Source: Hyalella azteca (lineage: Eukaryota; Arthropoda; Malacostraca; Amphipoda; Hyalellidae). Taken from it: a stretch of DNA of 64,000 bases. The notes beneath the pieces were generated by a model. It made no database searches. It saw only the letters and a list, made by a program, of their open reading frames with translations, and had not been told where the DNA came from. How positions within the stretch are numbered: the first letter of the stretch is position 1; each line of letters begins with the position of its first letter. The position numbers and the translations under genes were made by a program. The stretch covers positions 62,001 to 126,000 of the forward strand of contig NW_025939609.1 in assembly GCF_000764305.2 (NCBI RefSeq). Direction: 5' to 3'. Positions 44,141-54,959 of the stretch are shown piece after piece.

Positions 44141-45448
44141 ATGCTAGAATTGGGCCCAACACCACCACCCATCTCCCCATCTACAATTAGTCACAGATAA
44201 AATAACCATCGTCCCCCACACAGGGTCATCTTCAGCTTGGCACTCGTCCTGAACGTCTAGACTCTGTAGGCTGCGGTACATCAATAACAACAGTAACAAC
44301 CACGTCAACAGCAAAACAACAACAGCAACATCAAGAGCAAAAATAACGGCAGCAACAACTTCAATAGTATAAGCAACATCAATAAAAACAGTAACAACCA
44401 CGTCCGAACAACTACACGCATACTCAAACCAACTTCAAGAAGACACATGCTGCGCTCGACCAGCAGTTTTGATGGTCGAATCCGGGTGCGACAGTCCCGA
44501 AACGAGTACTGACTGACTTAACAGAACCGAGAGCGACGCACAATGTGACAAGAGCGCGCTTGACCAATTCTAGTTACCCATAAACACCCACTGTATCCTG
44601 AGCGTGTCGCCACTCATTATCACAATAGAAATCATTATCATCAACAAAGCAAGTGAAAACCAAAGAACCATAAGGTAATGACAAGAACACGATAGCAAAA
44701 ATCACAACATAGTGCACACCTATTACTTCACTCTTTATCGTAATTCGACCTCGATTGCAGCAGCAGTAAATATGGAACCACAATCTAGTCCTCAATCCTT
44801 GGCACAACTAACCAAAGCCCTGACGGATTTCTATCCCCCCAAACCCCAACCAAACCCCTAAAACCGAAAATAAACCCAAATATACGCAATGCGCCTTTTC
44901 ATCTCCAAGGATTTTTATAATGAAGATTTTTTATAAGCCGAGTAAAATCTCCAGCACACAGGGAGTAGGTAACGTATGATTATTTAGCAATATTACACAA
45001 TAATCAGGAACAAATGTAGAATAAGTGGATGTAAATTGAGAATGCTGGATGCGCATCCACTTCTCAGTGAGAAGTGGATGCGATATTCTTTGTATGGAGA
45101 TATAGATTGATTAGTTTATGATGACGAATATTAATTAATTTATTGATTCCCTAACTAGGTAACTTAGCACAAATAACTTCCATTTAAAATTTCCAGCCTC
45201 AATGCATTTGCTTCTCTTAGGCTTGCTTGCAAAAATGTATTATGACGGGATTTGCCAGTTGCTCGTCATTCTTAGTTCACATTCAATTTACATGCTACAT
45301 TTTTGATCGAATCTTGCGACATGGACCATAAATCCGTTTTTAACCTCTGTGTTTATTGTTTAAAGACTAACATTGCGTAAAGCAGGAGAATTTTAGAAAT
45401 TAAAGTTACAGATGGACTAAACGGAACTTAACTCGGTACAAAGCAATT

Positions 45449-46127
45449 TTGACTCCGTATCAAGTCACCGAAGCAAGTATCACACCGTATCAAGTCACCG
45501 GAGCAAGTATCACACCGTATCAAGTCACCGGAGCAAGTATCACACCGTATCAAGTCACTGGAGCAAGTATCACACCGTATCAAGTCATCGAAGCAAGTAT
45601 CACACCGTATCAAGTCACCGAAGCAAGTATCACACCGTATCAAGTCACCGGAGCAAGTATCACACCGTATCAAGTCACCGGAGCAAGTATCACACCGTAT
45701 CAAGTCACCGGAGCAAGTATCACACCGTATCAAGTCACCGGAGCAAGTATCACACCGTATCAAGTCACCGGAGCAAGTATCACACCGTATCAAGTCACCG
45801 GAGCAAGTATCACACCGTATCAAGTCACCGGAGCAAGTATCACACCGTATCAAGTCATCGAAGCAAGTATCACACCGTATCAAGTCACCGAAGCAAGTAT
45901 CACACCGTATCAAGTCACCGGAGCAAGTATCACACCGTATCAAGTCACCGGACCTGAAGTACATCACCGTATTAAGTCACCGTACCTGCAGTACATCACC
46001 GTATCAAGTCACCGTACCTGCAGTACATCACCGTATCAAGTCACCGTACCTGCAGTACATCACCGTATCAAGTCACCGTACCTGCAGTACATCACCGTAT
46101 CAAGTCACCGTACCTGTAGTACATCAC
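45449..46127. repeat. 30-bp minisatellite (~17 copies) merging into ~32-bp exon-edge units (~6 copies)
   Basis: 45,449-45,955 repeats CACCGTATCAAGTCACCGGA+GCAAGTAT almost without change. From 45,955 to 46,127 the unit becomes CACCGTACCTGCAGTACATC. The CUB4 donor at 46,128 lies in the first of these units. ORFs of 232 and 179 residues here are artefacts. 44,150-45,440 holds A/C-rich and AT-rich non-coding DNA. Confidence 0.93.
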
Positions 46128-46280
46128 CGCGGTCGAGGCTGTACTGACGTATGAGCAGGTGCACTGCATGCTGGTACGGCTGGTGCAGAGACCAGGTACA
46201 GTGTACCGACGCTCCATACGCCAGTGGCAGGTACGGAGACTGGATCACTCCATGCGGCGTACGGAGTTCGTGCGTGCAGT
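46128..46280 (-). CDS. Exon: CUB4 first half
   Basis: Acceptor CCCCAATCCAG, donor CGCG|GTGATG; phase 1 in and out. It encodes DCTHELRTPHGVIQSPYLPL then AYGASVHCTWSLHQPYQHAV and HLLIRQYSLDR, the CUB start C...L....G.I.SP.YP..Y.....C.W.I..P......L....F.L. First disulfide pair present. Confidence 0.9.
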
Positions 46281-46404
46281 CTGGATTGGGGGGAAAAGGA
46301 ATAAGACTGGATGTAGTTTGTCAAATGAATTGGGGGATGGAGGTTTATTTGTGAGAACGAAGATTTCCAGTGGAATGTACTAGACATTTTGAATCTTAGG
46401 AACA

Positions 46405-46580
46405 AATTGAGTTGAGTCTTTAGTCTCAGTTGTCTTTAGTCTCAGTTGAGTCTCTAGTCTCAGTTGTCTCAGGTCTCAGTTGAGTTTTTAGTCCCAGTTG
46501 AGTCTTTAGTCTCAGTTGAGTATTTAGTCTCAGTTGAGTCTTTAGTCTCAGTTGAGTCTTTAGTCTCAGTTGAGTCTTGT
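46405..46580. repeat. 18-bp repeat GAGTCTTTAGTCTCAGTT
   Basis: About nine direct copies with small length variants, in the intron upstream (gene sense) of the CUB4 first exon. Confidence 0.88.
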
Positions 46581-46609
46581 CAGTGTTGTGGGACGTTAGT
46601 TTGCTGTAT

Positions 46610-47280
46610 TGCTAGCTTAGCGATGTCGACGTAAGTTTTATTGGTCTTGTCTTTGATTGTATCGGTCTGCATTTGTTATTTGTGTTGAATTTTCTGTTTG
46701 CCGTATGGACAGTTTGCTGAAGGTATATGGTGGTTGTGGTTGCAATTGAGACATTTTTGTATGTTTTTGTGCATTGGGTGTATGTTTGATTCTTGGCAGT
46801 GCATTCGGAGCATGATGGAGTAGTTGAGGTGCATTGGTGGGTTGATTGAACTTCAAATTTGTAACATTTATAACAGATGAAAAGGTGTGTGATGTTCTTG
46901 TTCACATTGTGATGGCATGATTTTGGTGTTGTACGTGTAGAATTCATCGGTTAGTATCCGTTGTGCTATCGTGGTGTCTGTGGTTATTATTTTGATGACG
47001 CGTGTATAGTGTTTTATTTTAAAGACGTCTTGAATGTGCAACCAGTTCTATAGAGTTGATATCTCGTGTTTTATTTCAGCTAGGCTGTGGCAACCTCTTT
47101 GTTCAGTTGTCTAACGAAGATTGTCCTTTATGCACGTAGATCGTGTGGTATGATTGGCGTCAGATTAATTTTGTTGAAGTGTTCGATCGATTTTTTTGAG
47201 GTCAGTTTATCAACTACTGATGCGTTGTCGGTCACTGCGTCAAAGCCTGAAGCGGTGTCGCGGTTAGTCGGATGAGTGGA
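46610..47280 (-). pseudogene. Decayed non-LTR ORF1 (gag-like zinc-knuckle) remnant
   Basis: Read across frames on the minus strand it shows LTSKKSIEHFNKINLTPIIP, then TTDTTIAQRILTDEFYTYNT, then the start of a knuckle (CYKCYKFE) and a later CLNCNHNHHIPSANCPYGKQ. This is the spacing seen in the C-terminal CCHC knuckles of jockey/I-type ORF1. Stops and frameshifts make it inactive. 47,290-47,900 shows no gene. Confidence 0.5.
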
Positions 47281-47911
47281 GCGTCTAGGGATTTACATTT
47301 AGTTTGGAAAATTTTGGGTCGGTCGGCTGCAAGTCTCGGGTCGATTTTCTAAGTTAAATTCTGTAGGTCTGGGGTCTCGAGCGTTCATGAGGGTTTGATG
47401 GTTGATGTGATGACTTCGATGAAGACGAGAGGGCGTGAGGGGGGACGTGATGATAAGGATGAAAGTCGGAGTCGTGGTGGTTGGTTGAGGGACGTGGAGG
47501 CCTTAGCCTCCTGGGACAAGCCCGTCGGGTTCGTGGTGTGAGGGGAGGGGCATGGGGAGAGAGGAAAAGGAGGAAGCTAAAACACAGGTATATGATAGGA
47601 TTGCAGTCGTATATGCAAAAGAAGGGAAGAGACAGAAGCAAAAAGTTCAGTCACTAGTTCCCATAGTGCTAGATGGCTAGATGACACTCACGGCTAGATG
47701 GCTGCAGGCAAATTCAAATACGATGGGTTGGAGGCTGCTTAATTTGTTCGAGGCTTAGAGAGAGCGCCAGAAATCAGAACCACACTAGTTCACACGGGGG
47801 GCCAAAATGCATTCAGAATTATAAGCTAGAAAACGGCGTAAAAATTGGTAAAAAGTGTATGGAGAATATGTAAATCATCCTAAATGGTCTTTTATTAAAG
47901 TGCGTCTGTAT

Positions 47912-48100
47912 CGAGGAGAGGTGGTTGAGCGGTTAAGATCACCAATGAGGGTTTGGGTATCAGACCCGCAGCCAACTATGAAATCGGCGAAGTGGCCGGG
48001 CAGTGAAGCACAGCAATATTTCAGCAGCAAGTTGCGTGTTCGAGAGCTGAAGCATGCTATAAAAATTCTGTGTTGTTTAGGATCGACTACAAGTTTGTAA
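47912..48100 (+). mobile_element. tRNA-derived SINE, copy 1
   Basis: A tRNA-like head with A box TGGTTGAGCGG at 47,922-47,932 and a degenerate B box (GGTATCAGACCCG) is followed by a body, AAGTGGCCGGGCAGTGAAGC then ACAGCAATATTTCAGCAGCA. The body aligns with the SINE at 53,218. Its tail ends near TGTGTTGTTTAGGA. Confidence 0.7.
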
Positions 48101-48130
48101 GAGTATTCTTGTGTGTGTCGTCCTCAGTGA

Positions 48131-48275
48131 GGGGCCATACTTTCAAAACTCGCAAGGTGAACGTAAGTACTTACGCTCTATTTTCTTGTCTATGATTGGT
48201 GGATATTGCTGGAAAGGCCGTCAATGATTGGCTGATGAACTTACTATCTCATAACTTTTTTTGAAGGTACTGTAT
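48131..48275. mobile_element. 145-bp MITE family A, copy 4
   Basis: GGGGCCATACTTTCAAAACT start, GTAAGTACTTACGCTC core, TTTTTTTGAAGG end; the distal GGCCC is lost. Directly downstream of the SINE. Confidence 0.82.
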
Positions 48276-48550
48276 ATGATCAGGACCCCAATGAAACAGA
48301 GACGGTGAAGAAAAATTTCCTATTAGTGACGCGTGTGATTGTAGAGGCAAAAGCATGCTCAGAAAGATTTCTGGGTCATATTGTTCAAAAAATGACTCAC
48401 TTTCCTATCCACAACACGAGCAAAAAGTGGACAGAGAGCCAAAACCCCCAATCTGTCGGGGCAAAGCTTGCCAGGATAACACCACACTACGGTAGAAAGT
48501 GCATCGCTATTTGGACAACGTCTAGCTAATTTTTCTGGATGAATACTGAC

Positions 48551-48713
48551 CCTGGAGAAGCCACTGATACTGGAGCATGAAGCCTGTGTGCTGGCTGGAG
48601 TGAGAGGAAGCGAACTCCAACTCCACGTCGCCGGTCACTGAAATGAAACTTTGCGGTCCAGTCTCCAGTGCTCCACTGAGCTCGAACAGCGTGCTCCAGT
48701 CAGACTCCACAGC
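48551..48713 (-). CDS. Exon: CUB3 second half
   Basis: Acceptor AATGACGCACAG, donor CAGG|GTCAGT; phase 0 in, 1 out. It encodes AVESDWSTLFELSGALETGP then QSFISVTGDVELEFASSHSS and QHTGFMLQYQWLLQ, the CUB ending L..........F.S......GF...Y. An acceptor 54 bp upstream (GATTCAG) gives an immediate stop in the required phase. Confidence 0.83.
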
Positions 48714-49014
48714 CTGTGCGTCATTTATACTTTTATTACAAAAGCTTTTCATGTCTCGCCCATCTCCATAGCCTGAATCATATAAATATATTCATATCAA
48801 CAGGTTTTTCTGTTGTAAAATATAGAACTTAAAAATTATTTCAGTAACTTTGAAATGAGGTTCGTGCTCAAGTTGTATTTTTTATATGATTAAAAATTTG
48901 GCTCCTAGGATGACATGCAATAAAATATTTTCATTTTCGCCATATTTTCTTTTATAAATCATCATTATTCCAGTGGAATCTTATTTTCATGGATAGACTC
49001 ACAAGAATCAAAGT

Positions 49015-49357
49015 GTCGTAAAGTGTCCCTGCTCACCTTGAAGACATCATTATCGTAAGTATTCAAGTATCGTAAAGTGTTTTCAAGTGTCGTAAAGTGT
49101 TTTCAAGTGTCGTAAAGTGTTTCTGCTCACCTTGAGGACATCAGCGTCGTAAGTATTCATGTGTCGTAAAGTATTTTCAAGTGTCGTAAAGTGTTTTCAA
49201 GTGTCTTAAAGTGTTTTCAAGTGTCGTAAAGTGTTTTCAAGTATCGTAAAGTGTTTTCAAGTGTCGTAAAGTGTTCCGTCTCACCTTGAGTACATCAGCA
49301 TCGTAAGTTTTCAAGTGTCGTAACGTGTTTTCAAGTGTCGTAAAGTGTTCCGCTCAC
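49015..49357. repeat. Exon-edge array (donor side) of CUB3
   Basis: Gene-sense units carry ACTTACGACGCTGATGTCCT then CAAG|GTGAGC, a copy of the last 24 coding bases and donor of the 49,358 exon. Copies lie near 49,285, 49,130 and 49,035, separated by CACTTTACGACACTTGAAAA spacers. All three donor copies keep GTGAG. Confidence 0.88.
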
Positions 49358-49563
49358 CTTGAGGACATCAGAGTCGTAAGTATCCAGCACAAAGACCGTA
49401 ACGTTGATCACATATCCATGAGGAGCATATATCCTCCATCTGCAGTGGTCAGGTCCATAAGGAATATGTCCCTCTGTTCTCCATGTTCCATCCACCAGGT
49501 TGTAGCTTGGGTAACCAAGCAGTCCAGCTGGGTCAACCAGCTCCTGGATGGCTGGGTTGCAAG
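49358..49563 (-). CDS. Exon: CUB3 first half
   Basis: Acceptor CTCCACAACCAG, donor CAAG|GTGAGC; phase 1 in, 0 out. It encodes CNPAIQELVDPAGLLGYPSY then NLVDGTWRTEGHIPYGPDHC, RWRIYAPHGYVINVTVFVLD and TYDSDVLK. The pattern C......G...YP.Y......C.W.I.AP.G....V.V......YD.D.L is CUB. A MITE family B copy ends about 40 bp upstream of the acceptor. Confidence 0.9.
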
Positions 49564-49604
49564 CTGGTTGTGGAGGTTAAAGTTCACATTAATAGAGAAA
49601 AATT

Positions 49605-49757
49605 TTAACTCGGTACTCACTGCAGTGAGTGACAGAGAGCGCATTTTCTCGTCGATAAAAACGTGAAGTCACGGACGGACGGTCAAAAGGACAGACGGAC
49701 ACACGGACATGGCGAGCACAATAGCGCCTTTTCCATAAATGAGAAAATGCGCTAAAA
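49605..49757 (-). mobile_element. MITE family B, full copy next to the CUB3 acceptor
   Basis: Bounded by GCGCATTTTCTC and its inverse, with GGCGAGCACAATAGCGCC and ACGGACGGACGGTC inside. The tail CACTGCAGTGAGTACCGAGT then TAAAATTTTTCTCT gives the T-rich tract before the exon at 49,563. Confidence 0.82.
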
Positions 49758-50024
49758 TGATGCAAAATTAAGGCATTTGTGCCAAAATGGAATTCATATT
49801 AAACGCTAAAGAAAACAAAAGGATGACAAGTTTGGGAAAATATGAGGCACAGAAATAAGTCAGTCATAACACAATCGCTGGACTAAACAAGGAATCTGTG
49901 AGTAAATTTTTGGTAAGCTTTGCAAGTGTTAGAATGAGATCTTCATAAACCGACGTTCACATAATGGCCACACGCAAGCCAAATGTCTTCGGTCAAGAAT
50001 AGAATAGAGCAGATGTGTCGGCAC

Positions 50025-50560
50025 TGAAGAAATAGGCCCATGGCCTGTTGCCGATTCTTGAACTTTTCGTGACTTGATTCACAAGGGATCCGGCCTTTGG
50101 AACCCGATCTTTCCATAGCTGACGATTGATTGAGATAGCTGCTGGACTTATTGCCTGCTCCGTAATTTGCTAGGCATTTTAAGACTGAACATATGCTCCT
50201 GCATAGCTTCGTCTAGTCTGTTTTTGAAGATGTTCATACTCGGAGCGTCAACGATGCTATCAGGTAGGCTGTTCCACATGTCGGTGACTCGAAGCGAGAA
50301 GAAATGTTGTCGCATGGATGTGTTCCAACGCTGTTTTTTTAGTTTATAGCCGTGGCCCCTGGTGTTGGTTCTTGTTTCAAATTCTAGTAATCCTTCTGGG
50401 ACCTTGTATAAGTCATGAGTATACTTGTATACTTCAATGAGGTCCCCACGCAGACGTCGATAACTGAGGCTTGGAAGCTTCATAATCTTTAATCTTTCCT
50501 CATAGGACTTGCCTTTCAAGCCCGGAACTATTCTTGTTGCGCGTCTTATGTCTTATATAG
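50025..50560 (-). mobile_element. 5'-truncated CR1-like LINE with ORF2 C-terminus
   Basis: Minus ORF 50,148-50,519 reads KSYEERLKIMKLPSLSYRRL, RGDLIEVYKYTHDL, then TRGHGYKLKKQR and FFSLRVTDMWNSLPDSIVDA, SMNIFKNRLDEAM. This is the stereotyped C-terminus of CR1/L2-clade reverse transcriptase ORFs (YR RLRGD.IEVYK; F..R....WN.LP..VV.A.S...FK..LD). It is uninterrupted over ~120 codons, so fairly young, but RT and endonuclease are missing. Its 3' tail (TTCAAGAATCGGCAACAGGC) is shared with the SINEs. Confidence 0.87.
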
Positions 50561-50959
50561 TTCACGTGTATGGCTAGCGTATCTCTTACGCAAGTCCTGC
50601 TCTGTGCGCCCGAACCATCCTCACCTCCGAAACCAGAAGTTTCATAAGGCACGTCACGCGTGCGTCTTGTTAGTCCAATTAAAGGGACATAAGTGTGGTC
50701 TATTCTCTCACAGCAGTCTTGTGAGGAGGCTTCTTAGGGCCTCTTGTGAGGAGGCCTCGTGGGGCCTGTCGTAATGAGTAATGAGGCCTCGTTGGCCGTC
50801 TTGTAAGGAGGCCCCAGAATTGCACCTCAATTGCCACAGAGAAGAGCATTAGGATGCAGCTTGAGCCTCCGCCAGACAAGCGCTAAGATTGCGCAGCTTA
50901 ATTCGTGCGGCGGTGGCCATTGAGGTGTCAGAGGGACGACAAATGAGCCGCGGCTTAAG

Positions 50960-51200
50960 ATTTACTGAATTACTCACTGGCTCTGGACTTACTGGCTCGA
51001 GAGACTCCATGCATGCACTGAACCAAGGACCGTCAGATTTACTGATTTACTCACTGGCTCTGGACTTACTAGCTCGAGAGACTCCATGTACTGAACCAGG
51101 GACCGTCAGACTTACTGATTTACTCACTGGCTCTGGACTTACTGGCTCAAGAGACTCCAAATACTGAACCAGGGACTGTCAGACTTGCTGATTTACTGAG
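50960..51200. repeat. Tandem repeat, ~65-bp unit, ~3.5 copies
   Basis: Unit contains TACTCACTGGCTCTGGACTT, ACTGGCTCGAGAGACTCC and GAACCAGGGACCGTCAG. 50,560-50,960 and 51,200-51,450 show no gene. Confidence 0.88.
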
Positions 51201-51454
51201 TGCAGGGAGCGATTGGTCTTAAAATTGTACGGCTGGTAGCGTGCAGTGGGCAGCGACGAGCACGCATTTATTTTTGCAAGCTGTGGTCTGCGATTACCTT
51301 TCCATTGGGTTTACGTTTTGCAATAAATGTTGGCGTCAAATTTAGTAGGGTCGTTCTTTCTGACGATATATGCTGTGGTGACGTAATATTTTCTCCAATA
51401 TATAATTATTTCATCAGAAGTTTTGCCATATTTCGTACTGTTAATGCCCCGTAC

Positions 51455-51635
51455 CTCTGTTGACGTAAGTGACGTTGATAAGGAAGCCTGCCCCTCCCCT
51501 GGACCCATCCTCCACCCCTCGCGAGGTGAACCCCAGCATGAGGGGATGCGCCGACTGGATGAGGGGCCACGGGAACCCCTCGCTGCCCCCGTGCTGGATC
51601 AGGCGCTGGGCCCCCGACTGGTCGAAGCGTGTCAC
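51455..51635 (-). CDS. Exon: CUB2 second half
   Basis: Acceptor CCCTCGCCAG, donor AGAG|GTACGG; phase 0 in, 1 out. It encodes VTRFDQSGAQRLIQHGGSEG then FPWPLIQSAHPLMLGFTSRG and VEDGSRGGAGFLINVTYVNR, the CUB ending with F.S.......GF...Y. No second cysteine pair. GC-rich relative to its introns. Confidence 0.87.
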
Positions 51636-51659
51636 CTGGCGAGGGGGGAGGGAAAGGGG

Positions 51660-52140
51660 TGTAATTAGGATGGTGAATTAAGGGGGAAATGGTGAGGGAA
51701 ATAAGGGGGAAATGAGGAGTTATAGAGATAAGGGGGAGATGATGAATTGTAGATAAGGGGGAAATGGGGAATTGTAGATAAGGGGGAAATGGGGAATTGT
51801 AGATAAGGGAGAGATGGCGAATTTTAGATAAGGAGGAGATGTGTGTTATAGATAAGGGGGAAATGGAGAATTGTACATAAGGGGGAGATGGTAAATTGTA
51901 GATAAGGGGCAAATGGTGAATTATAGATAAGGGGGAGATGGTAAATTGTAGATAAGGGGGAGATGGTGAATTATAGATAAGGGGGAAATGGTGAATTATA
52001 GATAAGGGCAAATGGTGAATTAGAAATGAGGGAAAATGATGGTGAGTTAGAGATAATGGGAAATGTTGAATTATAGATAAGGGGCAAATGGTGGATTAGA
52101 AATGAGGAGGAAATGGTGAGTTAGAGATAAGGGGAAAATA
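51660..52140. repeat. Minisatellite GATAAGGGGGAGATGGTGAATTATA, ~26-bp unit
   Basis: About 16 variable copies immediately upstream (gene sense) of the CUB2 acceptor at 51,635. Minus ORFs of Pro/Ile/Ser (YNSPSPPYL) are artefacts. 52,140-52,940 is unique, including short imperfect repeats of the type GTGGTACC(T/A)TCAAGTACCAC. Confidence 0.9.
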
Positions 52141-52944
52141 ATGGATAAGAGAAAATGTGGTAATTATAAAGAAAAGTTAGGTTTAAAAGGGAAAGATTTC
52201 AATGAAAGATGGGTTTCGAAAGGAAAATATTAAAATAATTTGGAAGGAGAAACAAAGTTGAATTCAAATTAGGTAAAATATGGAATACAGAGGTAGAATA
52301 GAGAGAAAAGTTCATGTGATTCAAATTTGAAGATAACAGTTAGTTAATTGATACGCAGTAGATTGTGAATAATACATTTGAGGGAGAGGAGGGATATTAA
52401 AAATGAGAGATGGCAAGAGGCGCATTAAAATATTCTAGCGATTGACAAGGTAATAATGGTAGGTATACAAGGAGGGTGAGTGGACGATGGGAAAATTGAA
52501 ATAGAAATGGATTTTTAAAATAGCAAGAGAAGAAGTTGACGGGTAAAATTAGGACAATACGAGGATGAAGTTATTAGATGAATGGAAGTTGATTAATTCG
52601 AATCTCTATAAAATGGGTGGTTGTAGTGTTCAAATAATGGACAATTTGTCAACCTCCACTTGTGAAAACGGAGGTCAAAACTTGATATAAGGCAGAAAGG
52701 CAAGATGAAGTGTTATAAATGAGAACTACCGTAGAGTTAAGAGAGATGGTATAATGTGGTATACCTTACGTACCACATTCTACTAACAGTCATCTCGTGG
52801 TGCCTTCAAGTACCACGTTCTAATTAGAGGTCTTAAGTGGTATTATCAAGCACCTAATTTAGCTTACAGTCACAATGTGGTACCATCAAATACTATATCC
52901 CACTTAGAGTATTTGTTGTGCCCCAATTAGCACATTGCACTCAC

Positions 52945-53081
52945 AGTCAGCTGGTCCATGGGGTCGGTGCTGAAGGCCACGACGTGCAGCTGTACTATGT
53001 ACCTCGGCTGTACCACGACGTACCAGGTACAGTTCATCTGGGGCTGGTAAGATGCCAGTTCCATCCAGTAGCCTCGGGGAA
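52945..53081 (-). CDS. Exon: CUB2 C-x-W strand
   Basis: Acceptor CCGCTGCAG, donor GACT|GTGAGT; phase 1 in, 0 out. It encodes VPRGYWMELASYQPQMNCTW then YVVVQPRYIVQLHVVAFSTD and PMDQLT, matching CUB Y.....C.W.I..P.......F.......D.L. Confidence 0.88.
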
Positions 53082-53217
53082 CTGCAGCGGAAAAGAAGAA
53101 TACGAGCCTCAAAACTTTCTCCGAGTACATGTAGCAGTCTAATTACATGTAGCTTCCCAAGTACACGTTGCGGGCTAAGTACCTACATGTAGCTTAACAA
53201 GTACATGTAGCGGTCTA

Positions 53218-53455
53218 ATTATCTGGGCAGGGTGGCCCAGGTGTTAAAGTTCAGAGTACCAAGATTGGCGCAGAGAGGCGCGGGTTCGATCCCAGCTCTG
53301 TGCGCCAGTTTCTGGTCATAATCGGCAAGGAGGCCGGGCGGTTGAGCACAGCAAAATTGTAGCAGTGAGTTACGAGTTCGAGACCGCAACATGCTGTGAA
53401 TGTTCTGCGATGTTAAGAATCGGCGACAGGCCTATGGCCTACTAAACGCTGAAAC
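53218..53455 (+). mobile_element. tRNA-derived SINE, copy 2, with LINE-shared tail
   Basis: A tRNA-like head carries the B box GGTTCGATCCC at 53,283-53,293. The body (GGAGGCCGGGCGGTTGAGCA, CAGTGAGTTACGAGTTCGAG) matches copy 1. The tail AAGAATCGGCGACAGGCCTA then TGGCC matches the 3' end of the CR1-like LINE at 50,025, which would explain its mobilisation. Confidence 0.8.
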
Positions 53456-54233
53456 CGCTATTATTTATTTTATTATATATTATAATTACATGTAGCTTCC
53501 CAAGTACACGTTGCGGTCTAAGTACACGTTGCGGTCTAAATATATGAAGCTTCCAAGTACACGTAACGGAAGAAATACGAGTAGCTGCTAAAGTACACGG
53601 AGCTGCTTTTCTTATTCAGTGTGAGAAGATAATTAAAATCCGTCACAGTGTCTCCATCAGGATGGCGCACTATTGTAGACTTAACATCATCAAAAACAAA
53701 GCTAAGCTTAAAATGGCAGTATTTATCTATTTTATTTGATAATTTAAATAATTTATGCTGAATTTTTAATAATTAATTTAAATGGCCCTCAAAAACAGCT
53801 TCGTGCGAGCCTCATACTCTAAGGATTCGTGAGCTATTTTGATCGCACCCACTAGGCATCTGACGTTTGACGTTGAAATAACGTTTATTAAACGATGTTT
53901 CAACGAAATAAACTCGTGAGCAACATTGTTTCTAGTTCATTTGCCGGGAAAGAAAGTAGTTTGAGGAGTGGAAATCAACTTTGTACTAAATTTCATTAAT
54001 GATAGGATGATATGGGTGATTGTCTCAAATAGCAATTTTAAATTGATTTAACGCATTGTGACATATGCCATTTCTAGTCATATACAAAATTTTCAAAATA
54101 AAATTTAATAGTTAATTTCCTAGCAAAAAAAAAACAGTTCTAGCCAAATGCAAACTTTTAAAAATAAAAATTTAATAGTTGATTTCATGAAAAAAGTTTT
54201 TATTTTTCTTAAAGAATGAAATCGAAATCTCAC

Positions 54234-54330
54234 CTCCTCCGGACATCAGGGGTAGCGCCCCCATGGAGGTGACCGCCATGTTTGGGAGAGGGGGAGGGGG
54301 TTCTTCAGGGGTTAGGGGGCCAGGCAGGAT
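54234..54330 (-). CDS. Exon: Pro-rich insert of CUB2
   Basis: Acceptor CCATCCCAG, donor GGAG|GTGAGA; phase 0 in, 1 out. It is the only open frame: ILPGPLTPEEPPPPLPNMAV then TSMGALPLMSGG. No domain; it inserts about 32 residues between the first cysteine of CUB2 and the YP region. 53,460-54,230 is AT-rich intron. Confidence 0.75.
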
Positions 54331-54364
54331 CTGGGATGGAAATAAGGCAGACTATAAAATATTT

Positions 54365-54625
54365 TTATAGATATTGTGAGTAGAACAATTGTGAGTAGAA
54401 CTACTGTCAGTAGAACTATTGTGAGTAGAACTATTGTGAGTAGAACTATTGTGAGTAGAACTATTGTGAGTAAAACTATTGTGAGTAGAACTATCGTGAG
54501 TAGAACTGTTGTGATGGATGTGAGTAGAACTATATAACCTATTGTGAGTAGAACTGTTGTGAGTAAAACTATTGTGATGGATGTGAGTAGAACTATATAA
54601 CCTATTGTGAGTAGAACTATGGTAT
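54365..54625. repeat. 16-bp repeat ATTGTGAGTAGAACTA
   Basis: About 15 copies, some in a longer unit with GATGGATGTGAGTAGAACTA. It contains many GTGAGTAG strings on the plus strand. 54,630-54,950 is unique. Confidence 0.9.
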
Positions 54626-54959
54626 CATAAAAACCTAGTCCCGCAAACCGTGTAACATGGTTGCGAAAAATATGAGAATTTAAGAGTTCTCGCTAAAAAT
54701 GCAGAAATTCAGAGCGCCATGAAGTGCATAGTTCCGTCGATACAATAAACTAATGCAAATCTTGGTTGCGTTCAAAAGTTTGTCGCGGTTGCTTAGAACT
54801 TGAAGACGGCAAAGTTTGATGTTTATGTATTTATGATTCCATGAAGCCAAAAACTCGCACATAATTATTTTACAAATTAATGTACAACCTCAAAAAATGA
54901 CTTTATTGTTAGATAAATTACACTTAATACATTATTAATAAGGTATAAATTATTGAGGA

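Noticed and set aside
45428..46147. 232- and 179-residue ORFs
   Set aside because: Both are translations of a 30-bp minisatellite; 30 is a multiple of three, so the frame stays open by default.
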